A DNA stretch of 64,000 nucleotides from Hyphomicrobium sp. 99. Lineage in GTDB: Bacteria; Pseudomonadota; Alphaproteobacteria; Rhizobiales; Hyphomicrobiaceae. A model generated the notes under the pieces. The model saw only the letters and a program-made list of their open reading frames with translations. It ran no database searches and was not told the DNA's origin. A program made the translations under genes and the position numbers. The stretch is from assembly GCF_000384335.2 (NCBI RefSeq), contig NZ_KQ031382.1:3731545-3795544 (forward strand), read 5' to 3'. This document shows positions 26,992 to 36,286 of this stretch, one piece after another; the stretch's first letter is position 1; each line of letters opens with the position of its first letter.

Positions 26992-27453
26992 ATGCGAAGG
27001 AACCATCGTGCCGCCCGACTGCAGCCCCTGCGAGTCAAACAGACCATGGCCTATGATGTGGCAGAAGCCGCGAGACTCCTTGGCGTCCACCGCAATACGA
27101 TCCGGCGGTGGCTCAAGGATGGGTTGGAGCCCATCGACGATCGGCGCCCGCTGCTAATCCACGGCTCGCGTCTGAAAGCATTTCTTTCCCAGCGAATGCG
27201 CAGTCGCAAGCGAACCTGCCGACCCGGCGAATTTTACTGCTTTCGGTGCCGTGCGCCACGCAAACCTTGGGGCGGAATGGCTGATGTGACGTTACGAACG
27301 GAAAAGCTCGCATCTCTACGTGCTCTGTGTGCTGCGTGCGAAACGCCGATGTACCGCGCCATCCGCGTAGCCGACCTGCCGTGCCTGCGCGCTCTGATCG
27401 ACCTGCAAACGATGGAGCCGGAACGATTGAATGATCGTCCTAGCCCCACCTGA
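26992..27453 (+). CDS. HTH and zinc-ribbon protein
   Basis: A 153-residue protein. Residues about 20-60 form an excisionase/MerR-like HTH (YDVAEAARLLGVHRNTIRRW then LKDGLEPIDDRRP). Two CxxC pairs (FYCFRCRAP and LCAACETP) follow at about 80-120 and should form a zinc ribbon. The combination points to a DNA-binding accessory factor for recombination or regulation. It starts 6 bases after the AlpA stop (ATG 26992; a TTG at 26986 is possible) and is followed 27 bases later by a tyrosine recombinase, so the three genes look like one transcription unit. Confidence 0.75.
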   Translation: MRRNHRAARLQPLRVKQTMAYDVAEAARLLGVHRNTIRRWLKDGLEPIDDRRPLLIHGSRLKAFLSQRMRSRKRTCRPGEFYCFRCRAPRKPWGGMADVTLRTEKLASLRALCAACETPMYRAIRVADLPCLRALIDLQTMEPERLNDRPSPT

Positions 27454-27480
27454 AACAGTGTCTTCACGGAGATAGCCAGA

Positions 27481-28584
27481 ATGTCCAGACTGAACCCGTC
27501 CAATGAGCGCTTGAAACGCGACTATTTGCGCTACTTGAAAGAAGCAAAGGGCAAGAGCGAAGCAACGCTCGACAGCGTGCGCAAGGCGCTGGCGCGATAT
27601 GAAGCCTACACCGGCGCGAAGGACTTCAAAACATTCCGGCGCGAACAGGCCGTCGCCTTCAAGGTGCGGCTTGCGGAAACGGATGGCGTGCGCACAGGTG
27701 AAACGCTCAGCGCATCAACGCAGGCGGGAACATTGTCAGCGCTGCGCGACTTTTTCACCTGGCTCGCTTGGCAACCCGGCTTCAAATCGAAAATCCATCT
27801 GCCTGACATCGACTATCTGTCACCGTCCCGCAAGGACGTGGCGCGCGCAAAGGCACCCAAGCTGCGCGACTTCCCAAGCCTTGAGCAGGTGCACGCCGCG
27901 ATCGAAGCCATGTCATGCGAAACTGTGGTGGACCGCCGCAACCGAGCGCTGATTGCGTTCACAATTCTGACCGGCATTCGCGACCGGGCCATGGTGTCGC
28001 TCGCACTGGGCCACATAGATACAACGCGTTCGCCACCCGTGGTGCGACAGGACCCGAATACGGTCGAGACCAAATTTGCCAAAGCCATCATCACGTATTT
28101 CTTTCCGATCGGAGATGATCTCGCCGAAATCGTCCGCGCCTGGATCGATGAACTTCGCGGCGAGCATCTGTTCGGCCCCGCCGATCCGCTTTTCCCGCGA
28201 ACCTGCGTCGGCATCGCGAGCGATGGCGCTTTTGCGCCGGCGGGGATCGAACGGCGCTTCTGGAGCAATGCGTCCCCGGTCCGCGAGATATTCCGAAAAG
28301 CATTCACTGCTGCCGGCTTGCCCTACTTCCCGCCGCATTCCTTCCGCCACACGCTCGGCCATCTCGCACAGACGACGTGCCGGTCACCTGAGGAGCTGAA
28401 AGCCTGGAGCCAGAACCTTGGCCATGAGAACATCACCACCACCCTGACTTCCTACGGCCGAATCGATCCGCACCGGCAGGGAGAAGTCATCGGACAGATG
28501 AAGACTGGCAAAGCCGTTGACCCCGACATGCTCGCGGAAATCGGCGCCGTTATCGCGCGGAATAGAGGCGTCCCGATCGGCTGA
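27481..28584 (+). CDS. Second tyrosine recombinase of the island
   Basis: A 367-residue phage-integrase family protein with a SAM-like N-terminal domain (RLKRDYLRYLKEAKGKSEAT) and a catalytic domain: Arg in LTGIRDRAMVSLAL, His-x-x-Arg in HSFRHTLGHL, and His plus the Tyr nucleophile in LGHENITTTLTSYG. It has no DUF4102 arm and is unrelated to the integrase at 24.66 kb. It lies directly behind the HTH/zinc-ribbon gene and ahead of the Type III genes. It could be a cassette recombinase that moves the downstream defence genes, or a remnant of an older element; all catalytic residues are present. Confidence 0.92.
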   Translation: MSRLNPSNERLKRDYLRYLKEAKGKSEATLDSVRKALARYEAYTGAKDFKTFRREQAVAFKVRLAETDGVRTGETLSASTQAGTLSALRDFFTWLAWQPGFKSKIHLPDIDYLSPSRKDVARAKAPKLRDFPSLEQVHAAIEAMSCETVVDRRNRALIAFTILTGIRDRAMVSLALGHIDTTRSPPVVRQDPNTVETKFAKAIITYFFPIGDDLAEIVRAWIDELRGEHLFGPADPLFPRTCVGIASDGAFAPAGIERRFWSNASPVREIFRKAFTAAGLPYFPPHSFRHTLGHLAQTTCRSPEELKAWSQNLGHENITTTLTSYGRIDPHRQGEVIGQMKTGKAVDPDMLAEIGAVIARNRGVPIG

Positions 28585-28666
28585 ACGATGCGTTGTTGCT
28601 TTTGGCCGGCGAGTTCGCTCTATGGTGTCAAAGAAATCTCAGAATGCGCGGGGGACGGAATCCTGA

Positions 28667-30409
28667 ATGCCCACACTCGATTGGATTGGCAAGAAGGCGG
28701 TGGTGAACCATCACCGCGAAGTCCCCTATCGACTGATCCATTGCGACAAGGACAAGAGCGTTGGCAACCCTGACGCGGGCAACCTTCTCGTGCAGGGAGA
28801 CAATCTCGAAGCGCTAAAGGCGCTGCTTCCCTACTACGCGGGCAAGGTGAAGTGCATCTATATCGATCCGCCTTACAATACCGGCAATGAGGGCTGGGTT
28901 TACAATGACAATGTGAACTCGCCTGAAATCCGGGCATGGCTTGGTGCCACCGTGGGCAAGGAGGCCGAAGACCTATCCCGCCACGACAAGTGGCTTTGCA
29001 TGATGTATCCGCGCCTGCGTCTCTTGAAAGAATTCTTGACCGAAGACGGCGTGATCATAATCAGCATTGACGACTTCGAAGCGCACACGCTTCGCTACAT
29101 GCTAAACGATATATTCGGCCAGAATAATTTCATCGCGCAACTTGTATGGGACAAGACGCGCAAAAACGACGCTAAACTGTTTTCCGTCGGCCACGAGTAT
29201 GCGCTGATATACGCAAGGAGACTGTCTAAGCTTCGTGAACTGAAGACCGTGTGGCGCGAGCCGAAGCCCGGTGCGGCCGAAATCCTTCTTCAATATCGGA
29301 CTTGGCGAAAGGAAGGCCTCTCGAATGAGGAAATCCAAAGTCGCCTAAGAGCATGGTACGCCAGTCTGGCAAATGATCATCCATCGAAAAAGCTGTCCCG
29401 CCACAAATGGGTCGATGACAGGGGCGTTTGGCGCGACCGAGACATCTCTTGGCCGGGCGGCGGCGGCCCGCGCTATGAAGTAATCCATCCTGTCACCAAA
29501 GAGCCATGCGAAATCCCGCCGGGAGGTTGGCGATTTGCCACCAAAGAGTCATTCGACGAACAAGTTAAGCTAGGTTTGATTTTTTTCCGTGAGGACCATA
29601 CCAAGCCGCCCATGGTGAAGTCCTACTTGGCGAAGGGCGACGAGGAAGAAGACGATGATTCCGCCAGCGTGATGGGGTCGATCATTCATCGACAGGCACA
29701 GGTCGCAGCGAAAGCCCACCGCGCGTTGTTTGATGGCCAGAAGCTATTCGAGAATCCGAAAGATCATGAAGTCATCGGACGGCTGATTTCTTACGTGACC
29801 GATGATAACGATATTATTCTGGACTCATTTGCTGGGTCCGGCACAAGTGGACACGCCGTCTTGGAGCAGAACGCTCTGTTGCAGACAAGCCGACGCTTCG
29901 TCCTGATCGAACTCGACGACCATATTGCCAAAACGGTCACGTCAGAGCGGCTTAGGCGTGTCGTTGAGGGCTACAATGCTGATGGCGATCCAAAGAAGCC
30001 GGTGGCTGGTCTCGGCTCGGGGTTCCGCTTCTGTACGCTCGGCGAACCACTGTTCGATGCTGACGGCAATGTCAGTCCGGCCGTCACCTATCCTGACCTT
30101 GCCGCGCATGTGTTCTTTTGTGAGACTGGCTCGCCAATTCCGCGCCGCGCCGACGGCTCTTCGCCCTTGATCGGCACATTCCAAGGGCGCGCCATATATC
30201 TGCTTCACTCGGCCGAAGCGATCGGCGTCGCCAGCGCCAATGCCGGAAACGTCCTCACGGCGGCCGCGCTCGAAAAACTGCCTTTGCCCGAACCGGATTT
30301 CGACGGGGCGCGCGTGGTCTATGCCGAAGGCTGCACGGTGCCCGATGACCGGCTTTCGCGCCTCGGCGTCACGTTCAAACAGATTCCCTACCAGATAGAG
30401 GGGCTTTGA
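28667..30409 (+). CDS. mod: Type III restriction-modification DNA adenine methyltransferase (Mod)
   Basis: Adds methyl groups to adenine N6 and supplies target recognition for the complex. The 580-residue protein has catalytic motif IV DPPYNTG at about residue 67, then a target-recognition region, then SAM motif I FAGSGTSGHAV at about residue 390. This IV-before-I order marks a beta-class enzyme. The N-terminus GDNLEALKALLPYYAGKVKC is typical of Mod subunits. Its stop overlaps the start region of the restriction subunit. The central recognition region looks complete. Confidence 0.93.
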   Translation: MPTLDWIGKKAVVNHHREVPYRLIHCDKDKSVGNPDAGNLLVQGDNLEALKALLPYYAGKVKCIYIDPPYNTGNEGWVYNDNVNSPEIRAWLGATVGKEAEDLSRHDKWLCMMYPRLRLLKEFLTEDGVIIISIDDFEAHTLRYMLNDIFGQNNFIAQLVWDKTRKNDAKLFSVGHEYALIYARRLSKLRELKTVWREPKPGAAEILLQYRTWRKEGLSNEEIQSRLRAWYASLANDHPSKKLSRHKWVDDRGVWRDRDISWPGGGGPRYEVIHPVTKEPCEIPPGGWRFATKESFDEQVKLGLIFFREDHTKPPMVKSYLAKGDEEEDDDSASVMGSIIHRQAQVAAKAHRALFDGQKLFENPKDHEVIGRLISYVTDDNDIILDSFAGSGTSGHAVLEQNALLQTSRRFVLIELDDHIAKTVTSERLRRVVEGYNADGDPKKPVAGLGSGFRFCTLGEPLFDADGNVSPAVTYPDLAAHVFFCETGSPIPRRADGSSPLIGTFQGRAIYLLHSAEAIGVASANAGNVLTAAALEKLPLPEPDFDGARVVYAEGCTVPDDRLSRLGVTFKQIPYQIEGL

Positions 30410-30411
30410 TT

Positions 30412-33066
30412 GTGAGTTTGCCCCTCTTCACGCTGAAGGACTATCAGCTTCAAACGCTCGCCAGCCTTCGCCGCTTTTTGGAAAAGACGGTAGAGCTAGG
30501 CGATTCAGATACGGCCTTCTATGCCGTCACGAAGCAACCGTTCACGCCACCGCCTTGCCTGCCCGGCGTGCCCTATGTGTGTCTTCGCATTCCTACGGGC
30601 GGGGGCAAAACCATCCTCGCGGCACATTCGATTGGCGTTGCATCCGACAGCTTGCTTCGCACCGACACGCCCACGGTGCTTTGGCTCGTGCCGTCGCAAA
30701 CGATCCGCGACCAAACGCTTGCGAGCTTGCAAGATCGAGCGCACCCCAACCGCCGCGCGCTGGCGGAGCGCTTCGGCGAGAACGTTCGGATCATGGGCGT
30801 TGCCGATGCCCTTTACTCCAAGCGCGCGGACTATGACGGCGGAGCTATTGTCATCGTCGCGACCCTCCAAGCCTTCCGTATTGAAGAGACGGAAGGCCGC
30901 AAGGTCTATGAGGCCAACGGCGAGCTTATGGATCACTTCAGCGGCGTTGCCGAAGGCTTGCGGGGTAAGCTCGAAACCGGACCTTCTGGCGACCCGCTGC
31001 CGTCGCTCGCCAATGTGCTTCGCCTGCACCGGCCTATGGTGATTGTGGACGAAGCGCACAACGCCCGCACGAGCTTGTCATTCGACACGCTGGCGCGTCT
31101 CACCCCGTCGCTGATAGTCGAGTTCACCGCAACGCCAGTGACGCCAGAAGAGCACAATCCGGCAAAAGGTATATACGCTTCCAACGTGCTGCATCACGTT
31201 TCGGCCGCTGAACTGAAGGCAGCCGATATGATCAAGTTGCCCGTCATCCTTCGCGGGCGGCCTGAGCCACGAGACACCATCGGCGATTCCATCGCGTGGC
31301 TTGATGAACTCGCCGCGACGGCGGGCGCAGAAGAAGCCGAAACCGGCGAGTTCGTGCGCCCGGTCATGCTCGTGCAGGCCGAGCCGAAGTCGAAGGACAA
31401 GCCGACGCTGCACGCGGAAGAGGTCAAGAAGCTACTTGTCGAGGATTTTCGTGTGCCGCCGGAGCACATAGCCTTGGCGACTGGTGACGCACGGGAAATC
31501 GACGGAGTGGACCTTTTTGACCGGGATTGCAAAATCCGCTTTATCATCACGCAACAGGCGCTTCGCGAGGGGTGGGATTGCTCCTTTGCCTATGTGTTGT
31601 GTTCGGTCGCGGAGCAGAAGTCGCCTCGCGCAGTGGAACAGCTTCTAGGCCGCGTGCTTCGTCTGCCCCGCGCCAAGCGCAAGCGCCGGGAAGACCTGAA
31701 TCGGGCCTATGCCTTCGCCACTACAACGAGCTTTCAGAATGCCGCGAATACTCTGCGCGACGGGCTCGTTAACAACGGCTTTGAGCGGGTCGAAGCCCAA
31801 GCGCTCGTGCGCGCCGCGCACGACGCGCTGCCGGGCATGGAAGATGGGGGCTCAGCCTTCGTCTTTGAAGAGCCACTTCCCGAAGGTGCCGACGCGGACT
31901 CGCTCAAGACCAATGTGGAAGGCGCGACAGGCGGCCGGGTCGAAGTCGATATTAAGTGCGGCGTTCTAAGGGCGCGCGGGGCTCTTACCGCCTATGACCG
32001 CACCGCCCTGTTGCTGGCGATGCCCGGCGCGGAGAAGGCGGTTGAAGCGCTCGTGCATAAGTCGCGGGGCGCTCGGTTGAAGGCGATGGACGATAGCGCC
32101 GCGATCCGCTTCGCCGTGCCGCGACTTGGCGTGCGCTCGGATGCCGGGCTTCAGCTATTCGACCGTGCCCACTTCCTCGACATCCCTTGGAGGCTGGAAG
32201 AGGCCGACCCCGCGCCAATCCTCGACTATTTCGAGCCGCCGAAGCGCGCGGCCGACGAAGCTCACGTTGACGTTGACACAGCCGGGAAGATCACACTCGC
32301 CTTCGTGACCGACTTGCATGAGCAGCTTGCCCTTGCCTTGCAGGAACGGGGCTGGACGAAGAACGCCCTCGTGAACTGGCTGGACCGCCGGTTGCCGTTT
32401 TCCTCGCGCCGCGACATTACCCGCGTATCGTCCACGCTCTTCATCGCTAAGGCGTTGGACGCGATTGGGGCGAAAACCGGGTTGGGCATCGAAGGGCTAG
32501 CGCGCGCCAAGTTCCGGCTTGTCGAAGCTCTCGTGAAGGTCATCGCCAAGCATCGCGACTTGCGTGAGGCCACCGCTTTCGAGCGTGCCTTGTTTCCGCG
32601 AAGTGGCCTAGACTTTGAAACGAGTTCGGACCTTGAACTTGTTTTCGATGAAAGCCGCTACGGCTATAATCAGCCCTACAAGGGCGGTACCGATTTCAAG
32701 AAGCACCTGTTCCGTGTCATCGGCGATTTGGAGCCGAGTGGCGAGGAATACGAATGCGCGGTCTACCTTGAACGCCACAAGGGAGTGAAGGCATGGGTGC
32801 GCAACACGTCGCGCCAGCCGCACTCCTTTTGGCTGCAAACGTCATCGGACAAGTTCTATCCCGACTTCCTAGCGCTGCTGAATGACGGGCGAGTGCTCGT
32901 GGTCGAATACAAGGGCGCGCCCTACTTCACCAATGACGATTCCAAGGAGAAGCGGTTGGTTGGCGACCTATGGGCCGACCGCTCGTCCGGGAAGGGCTTG
33001 TTCCTGATGATTGAGAACAAGGAGTTCGCCCGCATAGACCACGCCATTGGAGCGGTGCCCACCTAA
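30412..33066 (+). CDS. res: Type III restriction subunit (Res), helicase-nuclease
   Basis: ATP-driven SF2 translocase with a nuclease domain that cuts unmethylated DNA with Mod. The product is 884 residues. Walker A is PTGGGKTILAAHS near residue 62, the DEAH box VIVDEAHNA near 208, motif III FTATP, and motif VI QLLGRVLRLPRA near 410. The C-terminal PD-(D/E)xK-like nuclease is YPDFLALLNDGRVLVVEYKGA at about 820-840. A GTG at 30412, eight bases after GAGGGG, is preferred to the TTG at 30406 that overlaps the mod stop. No break is seen. Confidence 0.92.
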   Translation: MSLPLFTLKDYQLQTLASLRRFLEKTVELGDSDTAFYAVTKQPFTPPPCLPGVPYVCLRIPTGGGKTILAAHSIGVASDSLLRTDTPTVLWLVPSQTIRDQTLASLQDRAHPNRRALAERFGENVRIMGVADALYSKRADYDGGAIVIVATLQAFRIEETEGRKVYEANGELMDHFSGVAEGLRGKLETGPSGDPLPSLANVLRLHRPMVIVDEAHNARTSLSFDTLARLTPSLIVEFTATPVTPEEHNPAKGIYASNVLHHVSAAELKAADMIKLPVILRGRPEPRDTIGDSIAWLDELAATAGAEEAETGEFVRPVMLVQAEPKSKDKPTLHAEEVKKLLVEDFRVPPEHIALATGDAREIDGVDLFDRDCKIRFIITQQALREGWDCSFAYVLCSVAEQKSPRAVEQLLGRVLRLPRAKRKRREDLNRAYAFATTTSFQNAANTLRDGLVNNGFERVEAQALVRAAHDALPGMEDGGSAFVFEEPLPEGADADSLKTNVEGATGGRVEVDIKCGVLRARGALTAYDRTALLLAMPGAEKAVEALVHKSRGARLKAMDDSAAIRFAVPRLGVRSDAGLQLFDRAHFLDIPWRLEEADPAPILDYFEPPKRAADEAHVDVDTAGKITLAFVTDLHEQLALALQERGWTKNALVNWLDRRLPFSSRRDITRVSSTLFIAKALDAIGAKTGLGIEGLARAKFRLVEALVKVIAKHRDLREATAFERALFPRSGLDFETSSDLELVFDESRYGYNQPYKGGTDFKKHLFRVIGDLEPSGEEYECAVYLERHKGVKAWVRNTSRQPHSFWLQTSSDKFYPDFLALLNDGRVLVVEYKGAPYFTNDDSKEKRLVGDLWADRSSGKGLFLMIENKEFARIDHAIGAVPT

Positions 33067-33094
33067 GGCCTGGCGGGTGGGCACGCCAAAAGGG

Positions 33095-33115
33095 TGGGGG
33101 TATGTTTGGGGGTAT
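33095..33115 (+). repeat. Right paired TGGGGGTAT boxes
   Basis: Two exact TGGGGGTAT copies (33095-33103 and 33107-33115) separated by GTT, with the same sequence, spacing and orientation as at 24614-24634. They lie 60 bases inside attR, just after the res stop. Confidence 0.7.
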
Positions 33116-33175
33116 ATTCAAAAAGTCACAAGAATTGGTTTCTCAATATCAATAACTTGCAATCAAGATTCGTTG

Positions 33176-33190
33176 CCTCTTCTGGCACCA
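33176..33190 (+). repeat. attR core
   Basis: CCTCTTCTGGCACCA copies the tRNA-Leu 3' end with one G missing; TTCG is also conserved three bases upstream of the core. The right copy is not under selection as a tRNA, so a one-base loss after integration is plausible. It marks the right edge of the element. Confidence 0.7.
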
Positions 33191-33275
33191 CGACTTTCCT
33201 AAGTCGCTGGATTGAAATAACTATCGAGCATGATTGAGATTTTGGCCGCCCAACTGTGACACAGGGGCGTGCCGC

Positions 33276-33735
33276 ATGGTGCTCGCTATAAACCGTCCTA
33301 TGAAAGCGTTCCGGCTCGTCATTCGAACAATTTCGCAAGCGCACTCCCGTCGATGTTCTTGAGTTAGCCCGAGGCAAGCGAGCGACGATTTCCCTGCCAC
33401 CGGAAACTCCTGGTGACGACCCGGTTCTCGTCTCAATCACGATAGATGCGGAAGTTCGCTTCTCGCTTCAAACTCGCGAACCTGCGCTTGCCAGACAACG
33501 CAATGCCGCCGCTACCGAGCAACTCGAACGATTGTTTGCCGCCTACCGAAACGGTCCGCGTCCGCTGTTTCAAATGGAGCGCGTCCATCTAGCGGGTATT
33601 GCATACGACGACTGGGCAAAGACGTTCGCGGAAGCTCCCGGCGAGCCCGAAATTTGGCAGCGTAGAAAGGCAGGGACTGATACCCTTCAAAGCTTCGCGC
33701 AACGGTGCCTTTCTGACCCTTTTAGGAGAATTTGA
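33276..33735 (+). pseudogene. Frameshifted N-terminal remnant of another integrase
   Basis: ATG at 33276 opens MVLAINRPMKAF; the frame then shifts near 33310 and continues as SFEQFRKRTPVDVLELARGK, ISLPPETPGDD and QRNAAATEQLERLFAAYRNG before a stop at 33735. This resembles the N-terminal half of tyrosine integrases with a DUF6538-like start; the catalytic domain is absent. It therefore has both a frameshift and a 3' truncation. It lies just outside the right att site, so an older element once occupied the same place. Family assignment is from recalled patterns. Confidence 0.6.
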
Positions 33736-33846
33736 AAGACGGCTGTGCGAGGGTGCATGGCGCCCCTATTCCAGGTGCATAGACCTAACCAGCCCAGAGG
33801 ACGCTACTGGGTCATTGTGGGGCCCCAATCGTACCGGACCTAAAGC

Positions 33847-34593
33847 TCACGCCGAGGTGCCGCCTATAGCCTCTCGTGCGTTGACCCGCTTCGACAGCTC
33901 GGCGGCGCTCTCCTTCCGCTCGCTGTAGCGGTCTACCAGGTATGCGGCGCGGTCCCTGGTCAGGAGGGTGAACTTCATCAGCTCCTCCATCACGTCCACC
34001 ACACGGTCGTAGTAGGGCGACGGCTTCATCCTGCCAGCATCGTCGAACTCAAGGAAAGCTTTGGCAACTGACGATTGGTTCGGAATGGTGATCATGCGCA
34101 TCCAACGACCAAGCACCCTCATTTGGTTGACGGCATTGAAGGACTGCGACCCCCCGCTCACCTGCATGATCGCCAACGTCTTGCCCTGAGTGGGCCGCAC
34201 AGCGCCGACTGACAAAGGTATCCAGTCGATCTGCGCTTTCATGATCCCGGACATCGCCCCGTGCCGCTCGGGTGAGGACCAAACCTGCCCCTCTGACCAT
34301 GCCGCAAGTTCGCGAAGCTCCTGCACCTTCTCATGCGTGTCGGGAGCCCCATCGGGCAGCGGAAGCCCGCGCGGATCAAACACGCGCGTCTCGGCACCCA
34401 ACGTTTGCAGCAGCCGCTCCGCTTCCTGCGCGAGAAAGCGGCTATAGGAGCGATCCCTCAGCGATCCGTAAAGAAGAAGAATACGCGGCTTGTGCGTTGT
34501 TCGCAGCGCTCCAAGCGCTTCCACGTCGGGCAGACGGAAGGCATCGGACTGAATGTTGGGGTGAGAGAGTTCAAGTTCAGACAACACGTTCAT
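33847..34593 (-). CDS. arsH: Arsenical resistance protein ArsH
   Basis: NADPH-dependent FMN reductase that oxidises trivalent organoarsenicals. The 248-residue flavodoxin-like protein carries the FMN loop [39 protein letters not shown] and the [20 protein letters not shown] stretch. The ATG at 34593 gives the family N-terminus and overlaps the acr3 stop by 17 bases. It is the last gene of the arsR-arsC-acr3-arsH operon. Confidence 0.95.
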   Translation of the reverse strand: MNVLSELELSHPNIQSDAFRLPDVEALGALRTTHKPRILLLYGSLRDRSYSRFLAQEAERLLQTLGAETRVFDPRGLPLPDGAPDTHEKVQELRELAAWSEGQVWSSPERHGAMSGIMKAQIDWIPLSVGAVRPTQGKTLAIMQVSGGSQSFNAVNQMRVLGRWMRMITIPNQSSVAKAFLEFDDAGRMKPSPYYDRVVDVMEELMKFTLLTRDRAAYLVDRYSERKESAAELSKRVNAREAIGGTSA

Positions 34594-35686
34594 CTTTCTC
34601 GCTAGTGACGACCTCAGACGTCTCGACCCGGAACCGTGCCGGAACACCACGGCTCTTTACCGCGCTCCCGGCTTCGTACCAGTCGCGTGTAGAGTTCACG
34701 ATCTTGACCACCGAAAGCATCACGGGAACCTCGATAAGAACGCCGACGACCGTCGCCAGCGCCGCACCGGAATTGAAACCAAACAGGCTGATAGCAGCCG
34801 CAACAGCCAGCTCGAAGAAATTGCTCGCCCCGATGAGGGCAGACGGTGCCGCAACGCAGTGCGCCTCGCCAGCGCCACGGTTGAGAAGATAGGCAAGACC
34901 CGAGTTGAAATAGACCTGGATCAGGATCGGCACGGCCAGCATGGCGATGATGAGCGGCTGAGCCAAAATCTGCTCGCCCTGAAACCCGAACAACAAGACC
35001 AGCGTCGCAAGCAGCGCGAAGAGCGAGGCCGGTTGAAGCTTTGCCAGGATTGCGCGAAGCGCGGTCTCGCCGCCCTTGCTGAGCACCGCTCGCCGGACGA
35101 CCTGCGCGATGACGACCGGCACGACGATGTAGAGGACGACGGACAAGAGTAGCGTCGCCCACGGCACCGAGATCGCCGACAGGCCCAGCAACAGCCCAAC
35201 AATGGGAGCGAAGGCAAAGATCATAATCACGTCGTTGAGCGCGACTTGGCTCAGCGTGAAATGTGGCTCCCCATCCGTTAAGTTGCTCCACACGAACACC
35301 ATCGCGGTACAAGGAGCGGCGGCCAGCAGGATCAAGCCCGCGAGGTAGCTGTTGATCTGATCGGCGGGCAGATAGGGACGGAAAAGCCAGCTGATGAACA
35401 GCCATCCCAGAAAGGCCATAGAAAATGGTTTCACGGCCCAGTTGATAAAAAGGGTCACGCCGATGCCGCGCCAGTGCTGCTTGACCTCAGATAGAGCTGC
35501 GAAGTCAATCTTGAGCAGCATCGGAATGATCATCAACCAGATCAGGATTGCGACCGGCAGGTTGACTTTCGCGATCTCGGCAGAGCCGACAGCGTGAAAG
35601 ACGCTCGGAAAGAAATGACCAAGGGAAATACCGGCCGCGATGCACAACGCGACCCAGACCGTGAGATAACGTTCAAATGTAGACAT
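34577..35686 (-). CDS. acr3: Arsenite efflux permease Acr3
   Basis: Exports arsenite across the inner membrane. The 369-residue protein has about ten membrane helices. The conserved Cys is in [17 protein letters not shown] and the conserved Glu in [14 protein letters not shown], both required in studied Acr3 proteins. The N-terminus [20 protein letters not shown] is typical. GAAGGTAAG precedes the ATG at 35686. It follows arsC by 72 bases and overlaps arsH. Confidence 0.95.
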   Translation of the reverse strand: MSTFERYLTVWVALCIAAGISLGHFFPSVFHAVGSAEIAKVNLPVAILIWLMIIPMLLKIDFAALSEVKQHWRGIGVTLFINWAVKPFSMAFLGWLFISWLFRPYLPADQINSYLAGLILLAAAPCTAMVFVWSNLTDGEPHFTLSQVALNDVIMIFAFAPIVGLLLGLSAISVPWATLLLSVVLYIVVPVVIAQVVRRAVLSKGGETALRAILAKLQPASLFALLATLVLLFGFQGEQILAQPLIIAMLAVPILIQVYFNSGLAYLLNRGAGEAHCVAAPSALIGASNFFELAVAAAISLFGFNSGAALATVVGVLIEVPVMLSVVKIVNSTRDWYEAGSAVKSRGVPARFRVETSEVVTSEKDERVV

Positions 35687-35758
35687 GCTTACCTTCGCGA
35701 TGAGGGCGTTCGCTGAATTTCTGGCGTTAGTAGATGCCGGGGGGCACAACGCAAAAAA

Positions 35759-36286
35759 TCACGCCTTCTCGGGCTCGGCGCTGGCCTTCATGCGCCCTAT
35801 ATCGTCGAGCCGCCTTTTGAGAGAGAGGGTATTAATCGACGCGATGGGAAGGCTGGTGAACACGCTGATGCGCTGGTTCAGCATTCGATAGGTGTCGGCG
35901 AATGCAAGGCGGCGCTCGATTTCATTGCCCTGGGCCGCCGAGGGGTCGGGTAATCCCCAATGTGCACTCATTGGCTGACCCGGCCAAACCGGGCACGTCT
36001 CGTTCGCCGCGTCGTCACAGACCGTAAAGACGAAATCCATTTTCGGAGCGTCTACCCCGGAAAACTCCTCCCACGACTTCGACCGCAATCCTTCAATCGG
36101 GTAATCAAGCTTGCGGAGCAAATCGAGTGCGTAAGGATGCACCCGTCCCGATGGGGAGCTTCCCGCGCTAAACCCTCGAAATGATCCCTTGCCGAGCCGA
36201 TTGATCACGGCTTCGCCGATAATTGATCTGGCGGAGTTGTGAGTGCAGAGGAAGAGCACGTTCAGAGGTGAGCTTGTCGTCGTCAT
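35759..36286 (-). CDS. arsC: Arsenate reductase, thioredoxin-coupled type
   Basis: Reduces arsenate to arsenite for export by Acr3. The 175-residue protein has the low-molecular-weight phosphatase fold with P-loop CTHNSARS (Cys14 nucleophile) and two further cysteines, Cys90 and Cys98 (VCDDAANETCPVW), in the positions used for the disulfide relay of the thioredoxin-linked class. The ATG is preceded by AAGGAG and overlaps the arsR stop by 4 bases. The C-terminal tail of about 20 residues is charged. Confidence 0.94.
   Translation of the reverse strand: MTTTSSPLNVLFLCTHNSARSIIGEAVINRLGKGSFRGFSAGSSPSGRVHPYALDLLRKLDYPIEGLRSKSWEEFSGVDAPKMDFVFTVCDDAANETCPVWPGQPMSAHWGLPDPSAAQGNEIERRLAFADTYRMLNQRISVFTSLPIASINTLSLKRRLDDIGRMKASAEPEKA

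Larger units (their letters stand above)
24502..33190 (+). mobile_element. Integrative element in tRNA-Leu carrying Type III restriction-modification
   Basis: About 8.7 kb bounded by att repeats. It encodes, all on the plus strand, a P4-type integrase, an unknown protein, an AlpA-like regulator, an HTH/zinc-ribbon protein, a second tyrosine recombinase, and a DNA methyltransferase with its restriction helicase-nuclease. Both ends carry the same paired TGGGGGTAT boxes just inside the att sites. No replication, conjugation or phage structural gene is present, so it would need its integrase, and perhaps a helper, to move. Boundaries are inferred from repeats in the sequence. Confidence 0.8.
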
